This document shows positions 30,805 through 43,277 of a stretch of DNA of 64,000 nucleotides, piece after piece. Within the stretch, counting starts at the first letter, position 1. Each line of letters begins with the position of its first letter. The stretch is from Phytophthora hibernalis (Eukaryota > Oomycota > Peronosporomycetes > Peronosporales > Peronosporaceae), in assembly GCA_012656075.1 (NCBI GenBank), contig JAAKBF010000086.1, forward strand, positions 248,001-312,000, in the 5' to 3' direction. The position numbers and the translations under genes were made by a program. The notes beneath the pieces were generated by a model. The model was not told the DNA's origin, made no database searches, and saw only the letters and a list, made by a program, of their open reading frames with translations.

Positions 30805-32400
30805 CTAACGAGTCTTCCAGTTCAACAAAGCTCGTAAGCCCAGCCTGTAGTAGATGAGCGAACGCCAATGGCGTTCCTTGACTCGGTTGACCTTCAGGTG
30901 CCACGGGGACAACATCACTGCGAAGTGGGTCGTACGACCGAACAATGTCTTCGACTTATGTACCCTATCCTGTGTCGAGAACCGAGTGTAGATGTGGATA
31001 GGTCGTCCGACCAGCTGAGGGTAGCACACTTTCAACAGTAACAGCAACGCCAACACCTCCTTCTCGGCCGGGTGGTAATTCATCTCGGCGTCTTTCAGGA
31101 CGCGGCCGCAGAACCGCACGAGGTGCAACTTGTCGTCATGATACTGCATCAGAGTGGAACTCAGAGCTCACTCATTAGCAAGTAGCGTCATGTGCACCTC
31201 TTTGGCTCGGTCAAAGTGTCGTAGTATCGGCGCGTCTACCACCTTCTGTTGTAGCCCTGCGAAGCTTCGGTGAGCTGCGGATGCGTTTCCTGCCGGTGTA
31301 AAATCCTCTTCATTGAGTTGGTACAGGACGGCCCCGTAGACCGCAAAGTCTTGGATGAAACTGCTGTAATAGTTCAACGCACCGAGGAATGACTGCATTT
31401 CTTTCTTCGATGACGGGTACGGCAGCTCCGTCACTATCTTCCACTTCTTCGGATCGGCCCGAATCCCGTCGGCCGACACTTCATGCGACAGAAAATCCAC
31501 TCGGCCTTGTACAAAAATGCTCTTCGTGAAACTCATACTTATTGGACACTCACTAAACCGCTGGAGCAGGCGGTCTAGGGTCGTCTCGGAGCCGAAACAA
31601 ATATCGTCCACGAACGACCGCCGATCGAACACTGGCACCAACGAGGATTCGTCTGCCTCCCCTGTGGAGAACATATCCGCTAAGGGCTGTTCACCAGTTG
31701 GGTCACCGCGTCGAGCGTCAAACTTGGTCGTAAAAGCTGTCGAAACCTCGGACAGATGTGCAGCACCGTCGGTCACCCCTTTCTTACAGCTCCAGCGGCA
31801 GCTTTAGCGGACCGCATCAACTCAGAGAACTGGTTCCAACCACCCTTGGGCTGAACGAACCCCATAGAGCATTGTCGATCATTCGTTGGTATATCATCGG
31901 TGCGTTTTTCAGGCCAAACGGCATACGGCCGAGTGCACAAACGAAGGCCGAGATTTTCCGAGCTCTCGTCGTCATCATTATTGCCCAAAATGCGCTAGCT
32001 GCATCTAAAGAGCAGAACCACAGGTAGGCTTCTAGGTCCGTCAACAAATCGTCGACCAGCGGCATGGCATACTCCATGATCGCGGTGATTGCATTCAACA
32101 TCTTGTAATTCAATGCACAGGCGAATATCAACGCCGTTCTTCTTCAGCACGATCACAGTCGGGGATGCCCAAGGGCTGTCCGAGAACGCAACCAACCGAG
32201 CTTTCAACAAGCCTTTCAGTAACTCGTATAGCTTCTTCAGGTGCTTCAGCGGTGTACGCCCAGCCCTCTGTTTAATCGGAGGGTGCCCCTGTACAGCGAT
32301 ATCGCATACCACGCCATAGGCTGGCGGTGGCAGAGCGTTTCCGCTCGAAATCATGATATGTTCATGCTTCTGTAACACGTTGATCAATGCTCGTTGTTGC
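30805..32400 (-). pseudogene. Gypsy-1 reverse transcriptase and first RNase H
   Basis: The reverse transcriptase is spread over three frames: SPWASPTVIVLKKNGVDIRLC (about 32,180), then YKMLNAITAIMEYAMPLVDD and CSLDAASAFWAIMM, GRMPFGLKNAPMIYQRM (about 31,880), and RRSFVDDICFGSETTLDRLL with the FVDD active site (about 31,600). The thumb/connection region follows with KKEMQSFLGALNYYSSFI. The Gypsy RNase H is at 31,149-30,805: RFCGRVLKDAEMNYHPAEKE with its catalytic Glu. Breaks at about 32,110, 31,790 and 31,160 make it nonfunctional. Confidence 0.85.
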
Positions 32401-33107
32401 TCGGACGTGACCTTCGGGTTCGCTACATTGGATCCTGTATAATCAAAACCGCCCCCGAGACTTCGGGCAGGAATGCCAGCTCATGTGCGTAATAGGTCAA
32501 CTCGATTTCGTTTGCCACATGCTCGGCAACACCGCCGAGAAAATCGTCAATGTCAGCGTCGGCGCCAGCGGAAACGCCAGTCGTAAGCGCAACGAACTCA
32601 CACGTGTCTCCGAATCTTCGGTGACCACGGAGTTCGGTGCCTTGCTGGTAATTACCTCATCGTCACCCTGTCCGAGGATTCGGCCGTGGTTGGATCCTCA
32701 ACTTCCTCGTTTTCAATGTCCATAGCCGTCCTGTCTGAGGTTACCAGAGTAACGGTTACTGTCGGATGGTCGCACCACTAGGCTGTGTGAGGTACTCTTC
32801 AACGCTCTGTAGACGATCCATCCGATGCCCATCTTGGTGCGCTATCGGTCGGGAAAGAATCTTCAGAGGCGTCGGATATTCTCGCCGCTCGACGGCTGGT
32901 GGTTGACTGGCTAACCACTGCTCGTACAGTTTGCTTTCACGCTTCAGTAATGTGTCATCCCAACACTCAGCGTATACTAGCACTTGCTATTGGTCGTACT
33001 TCGCCGATCGTAGCCGGGTGTAGCCACGCCCTTGCGGGAGATCACCACGTGGTACCCATAATACCACCGACTCGTGGTTTGTACGGTGAGCAACTCTCGG
33101 TGACACA

Positions 33108-34211
33108 TTAGTCAGCCGGATAATCGCTGATTGTCCCCGTTGAAACCTCGTCACCATCGGCACAAGATCCCCAATCCGGCGAATCCACACCTTGTGGGTG
33201 TTCAGATGTGGACGTCGCCAAGGTGCGCCACTCTCGTCCGGCGACCGACAAATTCTCGGTTGGACCACCGGCCACTTGTAGACCGTATACCGGGGCGTCG
33301 TCCGAGTTCTGGGATTTCACCAGGGGGACCATAACTTCATCCGGTAACCGGGCCGTACCATGGAACAAGTCTAACCGCACTCCGGCTGGTATCATGAAGT
33401 CCGTTCCGATGGCTACATCGACTCCGGCACTATGATCCATAATCCACAACTCGAATGCATACACTCGCTCCCACCCGAGGGTGATCTTAACGAGTGCTCG
33501 GCGGCGCGTCTCCATCACTCCTGGATTGATTCCTCTAACCTCCATTCTGCGACCGCGGTCTGAGACCTCCCGCACGCGTAGTCGCGTCGCATAGGAAGCT
33601 GAAATCACGCTCACATTCGCTCCTGTGTCGAGCAGCATCCTCGGTTGCGCATCATCCACTGCCCCGTTCACCATGGCACGCAATCGCTTCCTCTTGTCGT
33701 AGCGTGGGGCCGACCACCACCCAATCCTCTCGCCAGACAACAACTTGATTGCCTGGCCGAGACTTCGAGGCTCGTGCTCCGTCACAGCTATACTCGCGAT
33801 TGAAGCCTTGGTAACCGTACCAGTAGCTTCTTCGTCACATTTCACATTCATTTCACTCTCACCGAGGTTTTCGCCTCTCGCTTCTCCATTTTCCGTCGAT
33901 TTCATATAATCCATATTCAAGTCATCAGGCCGTTTGCACGAACCCGTGAACGCTAACAAATAGTCAGCGTCCAGCGCAGGTTCGGCTAACTGTGGCAGTC
34001 CGATTGGGACCAACCCAGTTTCTAGTTTAAATGACCCCCATAGACCAATTCTTGAAGTTCTGGCGAGAGGTGTTTCTTTCTCCACCTTCGCCTTCAGAAG
34101 AGAAGCCAGCTCGTTGAATGCTTCGCATCTTCCCGCATCATGGACTTGCTTGCACATCTTGCACCTCTTGAAACAATAGTGTGCAGAGTGAGTCCACCAC
34201 AGGAGGCACAC
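33108..34211 (-). pseudogene. Gypsy-1 zinc knuckle and aspartic protease
   Basis: A 367-codon frame. It begins with a cysteine/histidine-rich piece (HSAHYCFKRCKMCKQVHDAG) that follows an out-of-frame CASCGG, forming a two-knuckle unit at the end of gag. The retropepsin lies in the second half with QPRMLLDTGANVSVISASYA (active site DTGA) and later DVAIGTDFMIPAGVRLDL, the 'xxGxD' strand near the protease end. It cleaves the element's polyprotein. Confidence 0.82.
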
Positions 34212-35806
34212 TGGCCATATTGCCGGCGACCATCACGTCCGCCAAGGCCTCGGTTGTCTCGGTTGTGCGGGTATTGGTTATTCCCAACCCTCGGCCGGCG
34301 ATTGTCAGCTCGAGCAAACGTTCCCTTGGAGGCGTGACGACGCTCCGAATCACTCGCGACAGCCACATGACCGTGGTCCTCATCCGACACACCTTCGTTG
34401 TCCGAGTACCTATCCGAGCTTCGGTCGCCATTGCCAGGGTAGTTCTCCGGGTCGTAACCCACGGTATCATCATAACCCCACTCGATGTCTCTGCAGGTTC
34501 TCCTCGCGGGTCGACCGAGCCGTCCACCTTCAACGCAGCGACCATGTATGTCAGTGCTTCAGCCAGAGTAACCCTCGGTCGGTATAGACGATCGTCGCGA
34601 CGTCGGTTGTCATCCCGATACCGATCTTCCCGACGACGGCTATCATCTCGGTCACGCCGGTAGGGATCCCGCGAATCCTCGGAGCGTCCATCTTCACGGC
34701 GGCGACTGTCATCCTGGCACTTGGGATGTCGCACCGAGGACTCGCGTCCCTTTTTCCGTTCGCGACGTCGGAGGATATCATTTATCATGTCTTCCAGGTC
34801 GTGAATATTCTTGACCCGCATGTGCCACAGAAGCTCTTCCAAAGATCGGTCTTTGCACGTATCGAGAAAGTGTTCAACATGATTTTTGGCCTCACGGCCG
34901 CCGTGCTCAAATTGTACCCCGGCGTTCCTGGCGTAGCCATTTAGTCGGTTCAGATAGTCGCAAACATACTCCTTCTCCTCATGCCTCGCCGAGTAATACC
35001 GTGGTTTCGCCGATTGATTAAATCGGGAACAGAAGTACTTGATGAACGCATCACTCAACAATTTCCACGTTCGTCTCGTCTTCCGTGGGAGTTGTCGGTA
35101 CAAATGCAGGGCACCGTCTTGGAGGCTCAGCTCGAATGCCATGCGCCATTCATTCGGTGGCGTGTGCGTTCCTTTCATCTCATAGATGAAGGCTCGGAGA
35201 CATTGCATCGACTTCTCACTCTTGTCTCGGAGGCAGAGACAGGGTTTGATGTTACCCAACGGTAAGTGCGTGGCGATTTCAAGCCTTGGTTTAGAACTCT
35301 CGTTTTCCATCGAGTTGAGTTCGCGGATTTGGTGTGCCCATTCTCCAGTCACGTCACCCCCTTGGTCTTCGACGTCGAACAAATCATCGTCCGAGGAGTC
35401 GCCGTGCGTATCGAATCGTCGGTCCGTTGTCTGACTTGTGCTTCGGCCCGTCTTCGGAGCGGTCCGCGTACCCTCGGAGCCCTTTGCCAATCGCTCGGTA
35501 CGATCCGCTGACCGAGGCGCTACCATGTGCGAATCGTGAAAGTACGCCGAAGCAGTCCCTTTCGCTGAGAACACACCCGTCTCGACCGGCTTCTCTGGCT
35601 GTCGCGTCTTACAGGTATTCCTCTTCGTCATTTTCTTCGGCTTCAGAGTAGTCCATCCGCACGTCGAAGCTGTCCGAACGCTCGTTGATCGGCTCCAAAG
35701 TACTTGGGGTCGCGAGTGTTGGACCGGACCTCACCGAATCCTCGGGTCGCCCTCCGCTCGACTTCATCGGCGTTTCTGGTACCTCTGACTTCGCTCCTCT
35801 CGCCAT
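34138..35806 (-). pseudogene. Gypsy-1 gag
   Basis: ATG at 35806 (MARGAKSEVPETPMKSSGG) starts an acidic N terminus whose frame ends at 35,609. The main part is the 35,631-34,138 frame. It contains a retrotransposon-gag capsid domain (WRMAFELSLQDGALHLYRQL, then LSDAFIKYFCSRFNQ and YLNRLNGYARNAGV), followed by a very basic, Arg/Asp-rich region (RRREDGRSEDSRDPYRRDRD) probably binding RNA. A further frame change at about 34,490 leads to the zinc knuckle region. Confidence 0.8.
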
Positions 35807-35897
35807 CTTCTCTCTTCTTATTCTCTTGTCTTCTCTCGAATGCTCGTTAGGGTAAGAACCTATATACAACCAAGACACACAGAAATTCACTCCCAAT

Positions 35898-35914
35898 CCC
35901 GGGTCGCGGCACCA
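35898..35914 (-). promoter_or_regulatory. Gypsy-1 primer binding site
   Basis: In element orientation, TGGTGCCGCGACCCGGG follows the LTR end after two bases. The leading TGG complements the CCA end of a tRNA, and the GC-rich remainder fits a tRNA acceptor/T-stem. The tRNA species cannot be named without the genome's tRNA set. Confidence 0.7.
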
Positions 35915-35916
35915 GT

Positions 35917-36789
35917 TGTCGTGTAGGATCACGCAGAAATTCTCACTACCAAATGGTATGAGTACCACCAACAACACTCGCTTCCCCTTGTCAGGTCAAC
36001 GAGCGTTGGATCAAACCTGAAGGCCAGGAACGATCCCTTACGCCGGGTTGGATGTGAACCCTAGGTTGTATTAGGCCAAACCAATAACCTGCACCACTAG
36101 CCATGAGCGAGGGCTAGTATGCAATATTGCGCTTTCGCGCGAACCCCGCAGGCCCTCAGAAGGAAGGGTACCGGCTGTCAAGCCTAATACGGGTTTGCTG
36201 AGGTAAAACCTCGGCGGGTAGTAAAATATGCATGGAACACTCTGTTCCACTATAATATATGGTGAACGACACTTCTTGTCGCTCCCAACACTCGGCCACT
36301 CTAATCTGTTGGACTGACCAGCAACAAGCCCTCAGTTCAATGTACCGTAGACTCGCTGACCAGCATCCCACAAGCCGAGCGTATCCAGACCCTAATATAA
36401 GCTAGCTAGACTTACCGAAGACGGGCTTGACCCTTGGTGACTTGGGGGAAAGACTGCTGATTTATTTCTGTTGATCTATGGCTCTGAGAGCCTCTGTAGT
36501 CAATCATATAGCTAGTCCTATATCTAAGTACAAATATCCAGTGTAAACCGATCCCCGTATGTGATCCTGTACCCGGCTCTATAAGACCGAGGGTACGAAA
36601 CTGAAATGGGTACAAACGAGGGTTCGTTTCCTCGGCCAGGATTTTTATACCCGACCGAGGCCTCGGTCACTAAACTATCGTGGTCACTGTGGCGCGGGGA
36701 ATGTAATCTGCCAATCAGGGCACGCCGATTACTCTTTTTCCGCAAGAGCAACCTTGCCGACTGGCGACCGAGCGCCCCAAAACTCAACA
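35917..36789 (-). repeat. Gypsy-1 5' LTR (873 bp)
   Basis: In element orientation it starts TGTTGAGTTTTGGGGCGC and ends CCTACACGACA, with the TG...CA ends expected of an LTR, two bases before the primer binding site. No second copy is visible in the window, so the limits rest on the ends and the primer site alone. Confidence 0.65.
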
Positions 36790-37913
36790 CCACACTATGA
36801 TTCTAACCTTCAAGCTGGCGAAAACGAAAAGGAGGGGCGAGGTTGCGGATCCATGTTCTGTTCAAGGAAGGTATGCATTTGGATTTTTGTAGAACTGTGC
36901 TGGTTGATGTCTCACAGATTATGTACAGAGCGGGATGCTTTGCTATTCGAAAACGAATTACAGAATGAAGGTATCACGCAAACTTCCCTCTCGATGGTCA
37001 CACGGTCTCGACAAGTGTAGCTCCAATTTCTCGGGAGTTAAGCGAACTGCGGCGCATCTTGACCCGGCACTATGTTCCAGAAGATACCGATTCTCCCAAA
37101 TAACGATGTCATCTCTCTCGACCAACACCTCGATCGTTGACGTGGTAACTGACGAATTCAAGTATCAGCGTATCGAGAGTGAAGAGTGGTTCGGGAATGT
37201 GGGGAAGGCGCAGAGCTGTCATTTGATGTCAAGAGAACATTGCCGGAGATATGCAAGCTATCACAAATATGACAACGATCAAAGCAATCGCCTTTGCTCT
37301 TACGTCAGACATGCACGACTGGTACGATGGTCGATCGTTTGCCGTCCCTAGAAGCGCTTAGTAATGCAGTGTATGATGGAAGCTAAGTAGCTTTGGGCTC
37401 GATCGAATCGTTGTGTGTGTCAGTGGTTTTCCAATGTTCTTGCCCACCCCTCTACACCGAGTAGATCGTGTCAAAAGACGGACTCAGCTGTAGTTGTATG
37501 CCATTCGCGGGAACGCGTAGCCAGCGTCGTAGCTGATGGGTGATAAGCTACCGGTATGAGCTCCGCATCGTTTGCTAGACGAGCGCGACTGCGTTGGTGC
37601 TTCACTCCTCACTAGATTTATATCGCCACCATAACGGAACTGCAGGGGTTCTTTGTGGTTGCACCTGCGCTACCGGTACACGCAGTTAGCTTTGGTTGCA
37701 CTGGTGGCATTGGGAGATAGTAATCACGGACTACTATTATCGGATTATACCTACTACGTATTAATAGTACTACTTCAGCCTGGCTGTGAGCTACTAGTAG
37801 TAGATCCAACTGCAACAGATAACATGTATTTCGAATTACTTTTCAAATGCGCCAATGAATGCTATCAAAGACGAGAGATAATCCGTGACCTTGTTTCGTG
37901 AGCTGCATTTGGT
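36790..37913. other. Intergenic, no gene recognised
   Basis: About 1.1 kb between the Gypsy-1 LTR and the end of the CRN pseudogene. Short unfamiliar ORFs only. Confidence 0.55.
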
Positions 37914-39899
37914 TTAACACGAAGTCGACTCGATTGGCCCAAGCCGATAGCTTGCGACGTACAGAGGGATATGCGCAAATACCTCTGGCTTGAGATCACG
38001 GAAGGTTTCAATCGGAACTCGGACTCGATCTTTTCGTCTGCCAACGACAGGAGTGCGTTGTAACACATGTTTGCGTTGCCTACAAATGGTTGAGCGAGCC
38101 TCCAGAGAATGCCAGCATTACACGTGTGCGTTTTGGTTTTCGTCAACTACAGAAATCAAATACGGCTATGTTTCTCGCCCGGGAACTTGCATTTGGCAAC
38201 CGCATCGATTGTTGCACATGAACTATCCACCGGAATCCAGTAATCTGCAATCGACAGGTCGACAGGCCATTCTTCCATCATGATTTCATCATTCGGACGC
38301 ATTGTTACCACTCCACTTGACTTTGCTTGCCGGCCCACAACTTATCGAACCCTTGTCCTTATCCATGATGGCTTGTCACTCCTCCTTTTTCATATTCGTA
38401 CGTTTTACGTTGTCGTAGTTGCAATAATATATGCAAATCGCTTGTCCTTGACCCACAAGTGCATGGACATATCCTTCCAAGGCAACACCTTCCGAGGCGA
38501 TCATCGTTCATTTCCCGTGCAATTCCAATGAGCTCTTAAAAAAGACTTGGCTCCATCATCATTGTCAAGTGCCGCAACACTAACATGGAAGTTACAACGG
38601 CTACCCACATTGATGGTTTTACGTAGAATGTTGGATTCGCAACGTCCGCCACACCCCGCATACGGAGGCGATCAATCTGCTCATTTGAGGAGCATTCAAG
38701 TGGAGTGAGTAAACTTTTCGCATGCTCAGGTATTTTGATCTTATGCAAGGCGAGCTGCACAATCTCACTCGCATCAACGTTTAAAAATCACGAAGGTATC
38801 CACCTGACGCGAAATACAGATTAACAATATCCTCCTCGGTCAAATCCTCGAATGCACCAGCCAGTAGCTCCAAGTCTTCTTGCGTCCTGTATGGCGTTAC
38901 GCACAGCGTAACGAGAGAAAACCCTCACGCTTCACTTCATATTGTCCAGAGGTTACCAATAGCGTGAAATCCACTAAGCGCGGATTGCCGGAATAAACAC
39001 TCTTGTGATCGAAACCATCCAGACACGGCCAGAACAAACCCTTCGTACGAGACTTCATTTCCTTGTAAGCATAGTCGTACACATCGCCGCCGTCACCATG
39101 CCATTGATAGTACTTTTTCTTATAGAACAAGCGCGTGACACGCTCGTCCCGTTCACTAGTGACTGTACAGAACCACAATACTGGATAATCAGTCGTAATT
39201 GCGGCATAAAAACATAGCAAGGCTAAGACACAGCTCTTGCTTGTTCCTGGGCTCCCCTGTAAAAAACTGCTTGTTGAGGACGCCGGTGTCAAAGTTTTCT
39301 TTAAAAATCTTGAGATTCGCCAGTACACAAAGGACCTCCTTCCGGACGAAAAACTTGGAGTCAGTAAAGTCAACGATGTCGCCAATCGCTTTGATGTCCT
39401 TCACTTGTCCACAGAATTGGTCATCCCACTCAAACAACTGCAAGAAGTCTCATCCCTGGGGTAAGGAGCCCTTCGCTGGACATTTCTCCAGAAACTCGTC
39501 AAAATCTTGTGTCGTCTCCGCATTCTCTGCAGCTTCTCTCCTTCTTTTCTTGTCCACGGGGAACTATCACTTGAATCTGGTCGGTGGATGGTTGCTCCAT
39601 ACCCGTCAATACTTTCTAAAGGCCGGATTCCACTGCAGCTTTTCGTCTTCATTCGTTAGCCATTTGATGTAGCCGTAATCCTGCCCTTCTCCAGCTCCTT
39701 CACGTCATCATTCTTGGTCTTCAGCCACGCGGTGCCCTGCTGTGCCAGGAAGAGCTGCAGCTCGTTGGCATCGACCATGACCAACCTGTTTATCCTCTTT
39801 TCCTTAATGGTTTCTTCAAGTCTCCCACCGACCCCCATCGATGTGCACAGGAAACGCACCCCCAATCGCCCCAACGACAGCACAAAGGAGCTTGACCAT
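37914..39899 (-). pseudogene. Crinkler (CRN) family effector gene, decayed
   Basis: CRN proteins are modular effectors that oomycetes deliver into plant cells, where many act in the nucleus and some cause cell death. ATG at 39899 opens the typical MVKL start. The translocation-associated motif follows as LQLFLAQ (family form LFLAK). Next comes a P-loop NTPase-like segment with a Walker-A-like GSPGTSKS at about 39,250, and a block with YYQWHGDGGDVYDYAY typical of this CRN group. Nearer the end, YWIPVDSSCATIDAVAK resembles the C-terminal nuclease-like domain, and the frame closes at 37,914-37,916. At least five frame changes or stops interrupt it, including one in the N-terminal domain, so no effector is made. 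I give no restored sequence. Confidence 0.75.
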
Positions 39900-40190
39900 C
39901 TTTTCTCCGTATTCTGGAATGAGATAGATTGAAGGAAGAGATTTTGCAATCGTACTTAATACGAAACAATCGTCGGTAAACCAGTTATCGTTCTTAACCC
40001 TTCTAGCCCCGTAGTCTGTATCCTACAGAATAAGCGTTTGAACAGGGTTTTTTACCCAGCAAGCTTGGATGCATGATCTCAGTCCGCATTTAGACTTTTG
40101 TAATGAGTGAGGTCCGTACATTTATCTTGTAGGATCGGTGCTGGGTAGATAGCCGGGGATTCTTCAATGGCTATAGAAAGGGGAATATAA

Positions 40191-43100
40191 ATGGCCAACA
40201 GGTTTAAAAATCTAAACTGGAGCTCTTTCCGACTGTGTGTGTGCCACTTCCTCACAAACCGTTTTGCAAGCATGAACGGCCCCGGAGAGAAGACATTCAA
40301 GCAGTTCTGGCGCGAGCTGTCCAAGGAAGGATGGAGGCCTCGCAAGCCTACCTGCCTCGTGAAGCACCACCGCTACGTGAAACCAGGAATCAAGGGACGC
40401 CTCGACGACTCACGGCGCGGCGTTGACTTCTTAGTCGGTGAGCATATATAACGATGAAATCTATGGATAGAGCTAATGCTGAGCTTATTCTACAGGTGAG
40501 GACGAGATCATGGACTTTGGGCGACAGTCTGGCCGCTTGAAACTCCCCATCTCTGTCCTGACAAGCATCCCCACGCCCAGTCGAGCGCCTACGGGTAAAC
40601 AGGCTTCGTATGCAGCGGTGGGACGGCTGTCACTCCCTCCCCTCCTGACGGTGCCTGATGTTGTGCCTCCGGTTCTCGTCGTCAGTGCCGAGCGTTCTAT
40701 CACGGGTTTTCCAGCGTCGGATACATCGGAAATCGAAGCCAGGCCTGTAGGATCGGTGGGTGTTTGCTCTCCTGCCCCACCACCATCGTCACTGCCAGGA
40801 GCGATTGATGCAATTCCAGCATCGCCTATTCTGGAAGATACAGAAGAAGGTCAGGCGGGATTGGTGGATATTCCGGATGATCCGGTGGAGAGCGTTCAGA
40901 ATCATGCAAGTGATCAAGATGAGTCAAAGAGTGAAGACAATGAATCGCAGGACGGGTTGGACATGAATGTTTTTGACGGCGACAATTTCATGGAGGGACT
41001 GAAAAACGAAAAGCTGTTTGGGCCGGTTGATGAGAACGACATCAACTTGATCGACACTCCAAGCACAAGTGATTTCGAATCCGATGCCGAAAGTGAAGAT
41101 GTTATGGCAGACAATGCGACCGGTCCTGTTGTTGTTGAAGGTGTGCAAGACCTAGATGACATGCAAATGGATGAACATGCCATCGACAACGGGTTGTTCG
41201 AAATGACGGATGACGGGTTGCGTAATATTGCGGAGTCTGGTTGGATTGTATACGATGAAGAGCATAGCGGTAAGTCTGGATTATACAGAATAAGTGAAAT
41301 ATTGTCAGACTTAATCTGTATATGTTTGTTTTGGCTATTGAAGGACAACTGCAGATTCCTGGAGCTACACACTATTATGATGGGCCATGGGGTCCTACAC
41401 GCTCTGCTGTCGCTTACGCAGATTCTCCTCTAGGAGTGTTCTTTTACTTCCTACCGAAAGAGCTGTGGGTACGGATTGCGGATGAGACCAACCGGTACCG
41501 TGACCAGAATATTGCTGCCGCAGAGCAAAGCTTCTGGCTCGCCAAGCTGAAGACCCTCGCGTTAGTGTCCCCGACTTGGGCGAGATCGAAGCGAACCTGC
41601 GCAAGTTCAAGAGGATCAAGCCTTACGAAATTGTGCACGTAATTGCGCTCCTGTTTGCTCGAGCTATTGCTCCTGTCCGAGATGGTCTCGCTAAACATTG
41701 GTCGACTGAGGAAGATGGAGCCATCCCCGAGGAACCTTCTCACGTTTCATGAAGCGCGCTCGGTTTGAAGACATCATCAAGTATCTACACTTCAATAACA
41801 ACGAAGACGGAGGGGCCCATGCTGACCGGGCCTGGAAAGTTCGACCACTTTTGCAGACTGTCGAGAAGACCTTCCGGCGTGGGTACCGTCTTGGAAAGTT
41901 ATCTCTTTCGACGAAGGCATGATGCCCAACCGCAGCAAGTACAACCCGATGCGCGTATACATGCCCGATAAGCCCAGCAAGTACGGCACCAACTTTTACC
42001 TGACTTGCTGTGCTGAGACCGCTTACTGCTCTCGGTTAGTAACCTTATTCTGTACCATACAGATTTCTCGATTACGGATGTTACAGAATAGCTTACTCGA
42101 ACTTATGATATTCTGTATGAACATCGTTAGAGTCGAGGTGTACTGCGGCGCAGACAAAAATAAGAAGAAGTGACCGTCTGAGACGTTGGGTGTTGGACCT
42201 AAAGCTGTGGTGCGAAACATTTCAAAGCGTTGATCGGCCAGCCACTGAAGCGGCTAGTCGTCACGGACAGCTTCTACTCTACGGTAGCTCTGAGCTTGAA
42301 GCTGCTGCCAATGGGGCTATACCACGTTGAAACTACACGCATTGATCGATTGGGATGGTGCCCGATGCATTTCACACAATCGAAGCGACCGAAGCGAATG
42401 CCACGGGGCACCTATCGTATCGCGCAAGCCCGTGATCACCCGAATCTTGTTCCTGAGTTGGATGGATTCCAAACCGGTCAACATGATCGCGACCGGTTGC
42501 AGTACACAGCTTTCCAGTGTACTTCGTACTGAGAAGCACGGCTCGCGAAGTATAGTGCCATGCTCACAGCTGGTCGTGGACTATGGCCTCGGTATGGGGG
42601 GCGTTGCCGTCCATGGCCAGCTGCGTCTCCAGTGCTACAGTATCCAGAAGTCTGTTTCGCTACGGAAATACTACAAGCAACTCTTCTAATGCATCGTTGA
42701 CATGGCTGTCGTCAATGGGTACATCGTGCACTGTATTACACTGAAAAACAAAGGAGAAACGCCAGCTACACATGCAGACTACTTACGACGCTTGCACGAT
42801 CAGTTGCTGGCGCTTGGCTCGGTCAACTTTGAGACACATATGAACGCTGAGGACTTGGTCTCTGTACCAATTCCACAGCAGGAACATACGTTAGTCAACA
42901 CAGAGGCATTCTACTCGTCGGGCAAGCAGAACAAGCGTCGCCAGTACTTGTGTAAAGTTTGCTCTGCATTTGCAGACACCAAGACGAAGTCTTTTGAGAC
43001 GCGTTTCTTCTGCCCACGCTGCAGCGACATGTTTGGTGACTACGTGCCGCTTTGACGTCAGGCACGTAGGATCGAGACTGGTAACGCGCTTACCTGCTCT

Positions 43101-43204
43101 CAGATCTGGCACGAGACATGGAACAATGGCAAACAGATCCCGCCAAGCCTAAAGAAAAGATTCGCTTCCGCAAGGGCAAGAGAGGAGAGGACGATGAAGA
43201 GTAA
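40191..43204 (+). pseudogene. PB-1 transposase (DDE_Tnp_1_7), with introns and lesions
   Basis: The start is ATG 40191 or 40272 (MNGPGEKTFKQFW). GT-AG introns at 40,438-40,495, 41,270-41,343 and 42,035-42,130 restore frame across conserved blocks. A long acidic, Asp/Ser-rich region precedes the piggyBac core. The first catalytic Asp is in SFDEGMMPNRSKYNPMRVYM (about 41,910) and the second in RLVVTDSFYSTVAL (about 42,255). The third should be in a GVDVHDQLR block, but this copy has GVAVHGQLRLQCYSIQ, so both aspartates are changed. A C-terminal Cys-rich finger is visible (YLCKVCSAF...FFCPRCSD, about 42,950-43,030). Frameshifts at about 41,570, 41,730 and 41,900, and a stop at 42,171, add to the inactivity. 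Confidence 0.82.
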
Positions 43205-43277
43205 GTATAGTAAACCGTTGCATGTTATCCCCTCAGTACATGTTGTCAGTTTTACTGCGATGGTTGGTGTTCTAGAG

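Larger units (their letters stand above)
28071..36789 (-). mobile_element. Gypsy-1: Ty3/Gypsy chromovirus-like element with dual RNase H
   Basis: Read right to left: 5' LTR, primer binding site, gag, aspartic protease, reverse transcriptase, RNase H, a second archaeal/plant-type RNase H, integrase, chromodomain. Every domain is recognisable, but stops and frameshifts separate them, so it is inactive. A matching 3' LTR was not found left of the chromodomain, so the 3' end is lost or lies in diverged sequence. The element may extend to about 27,000. Confidence 0.88.
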
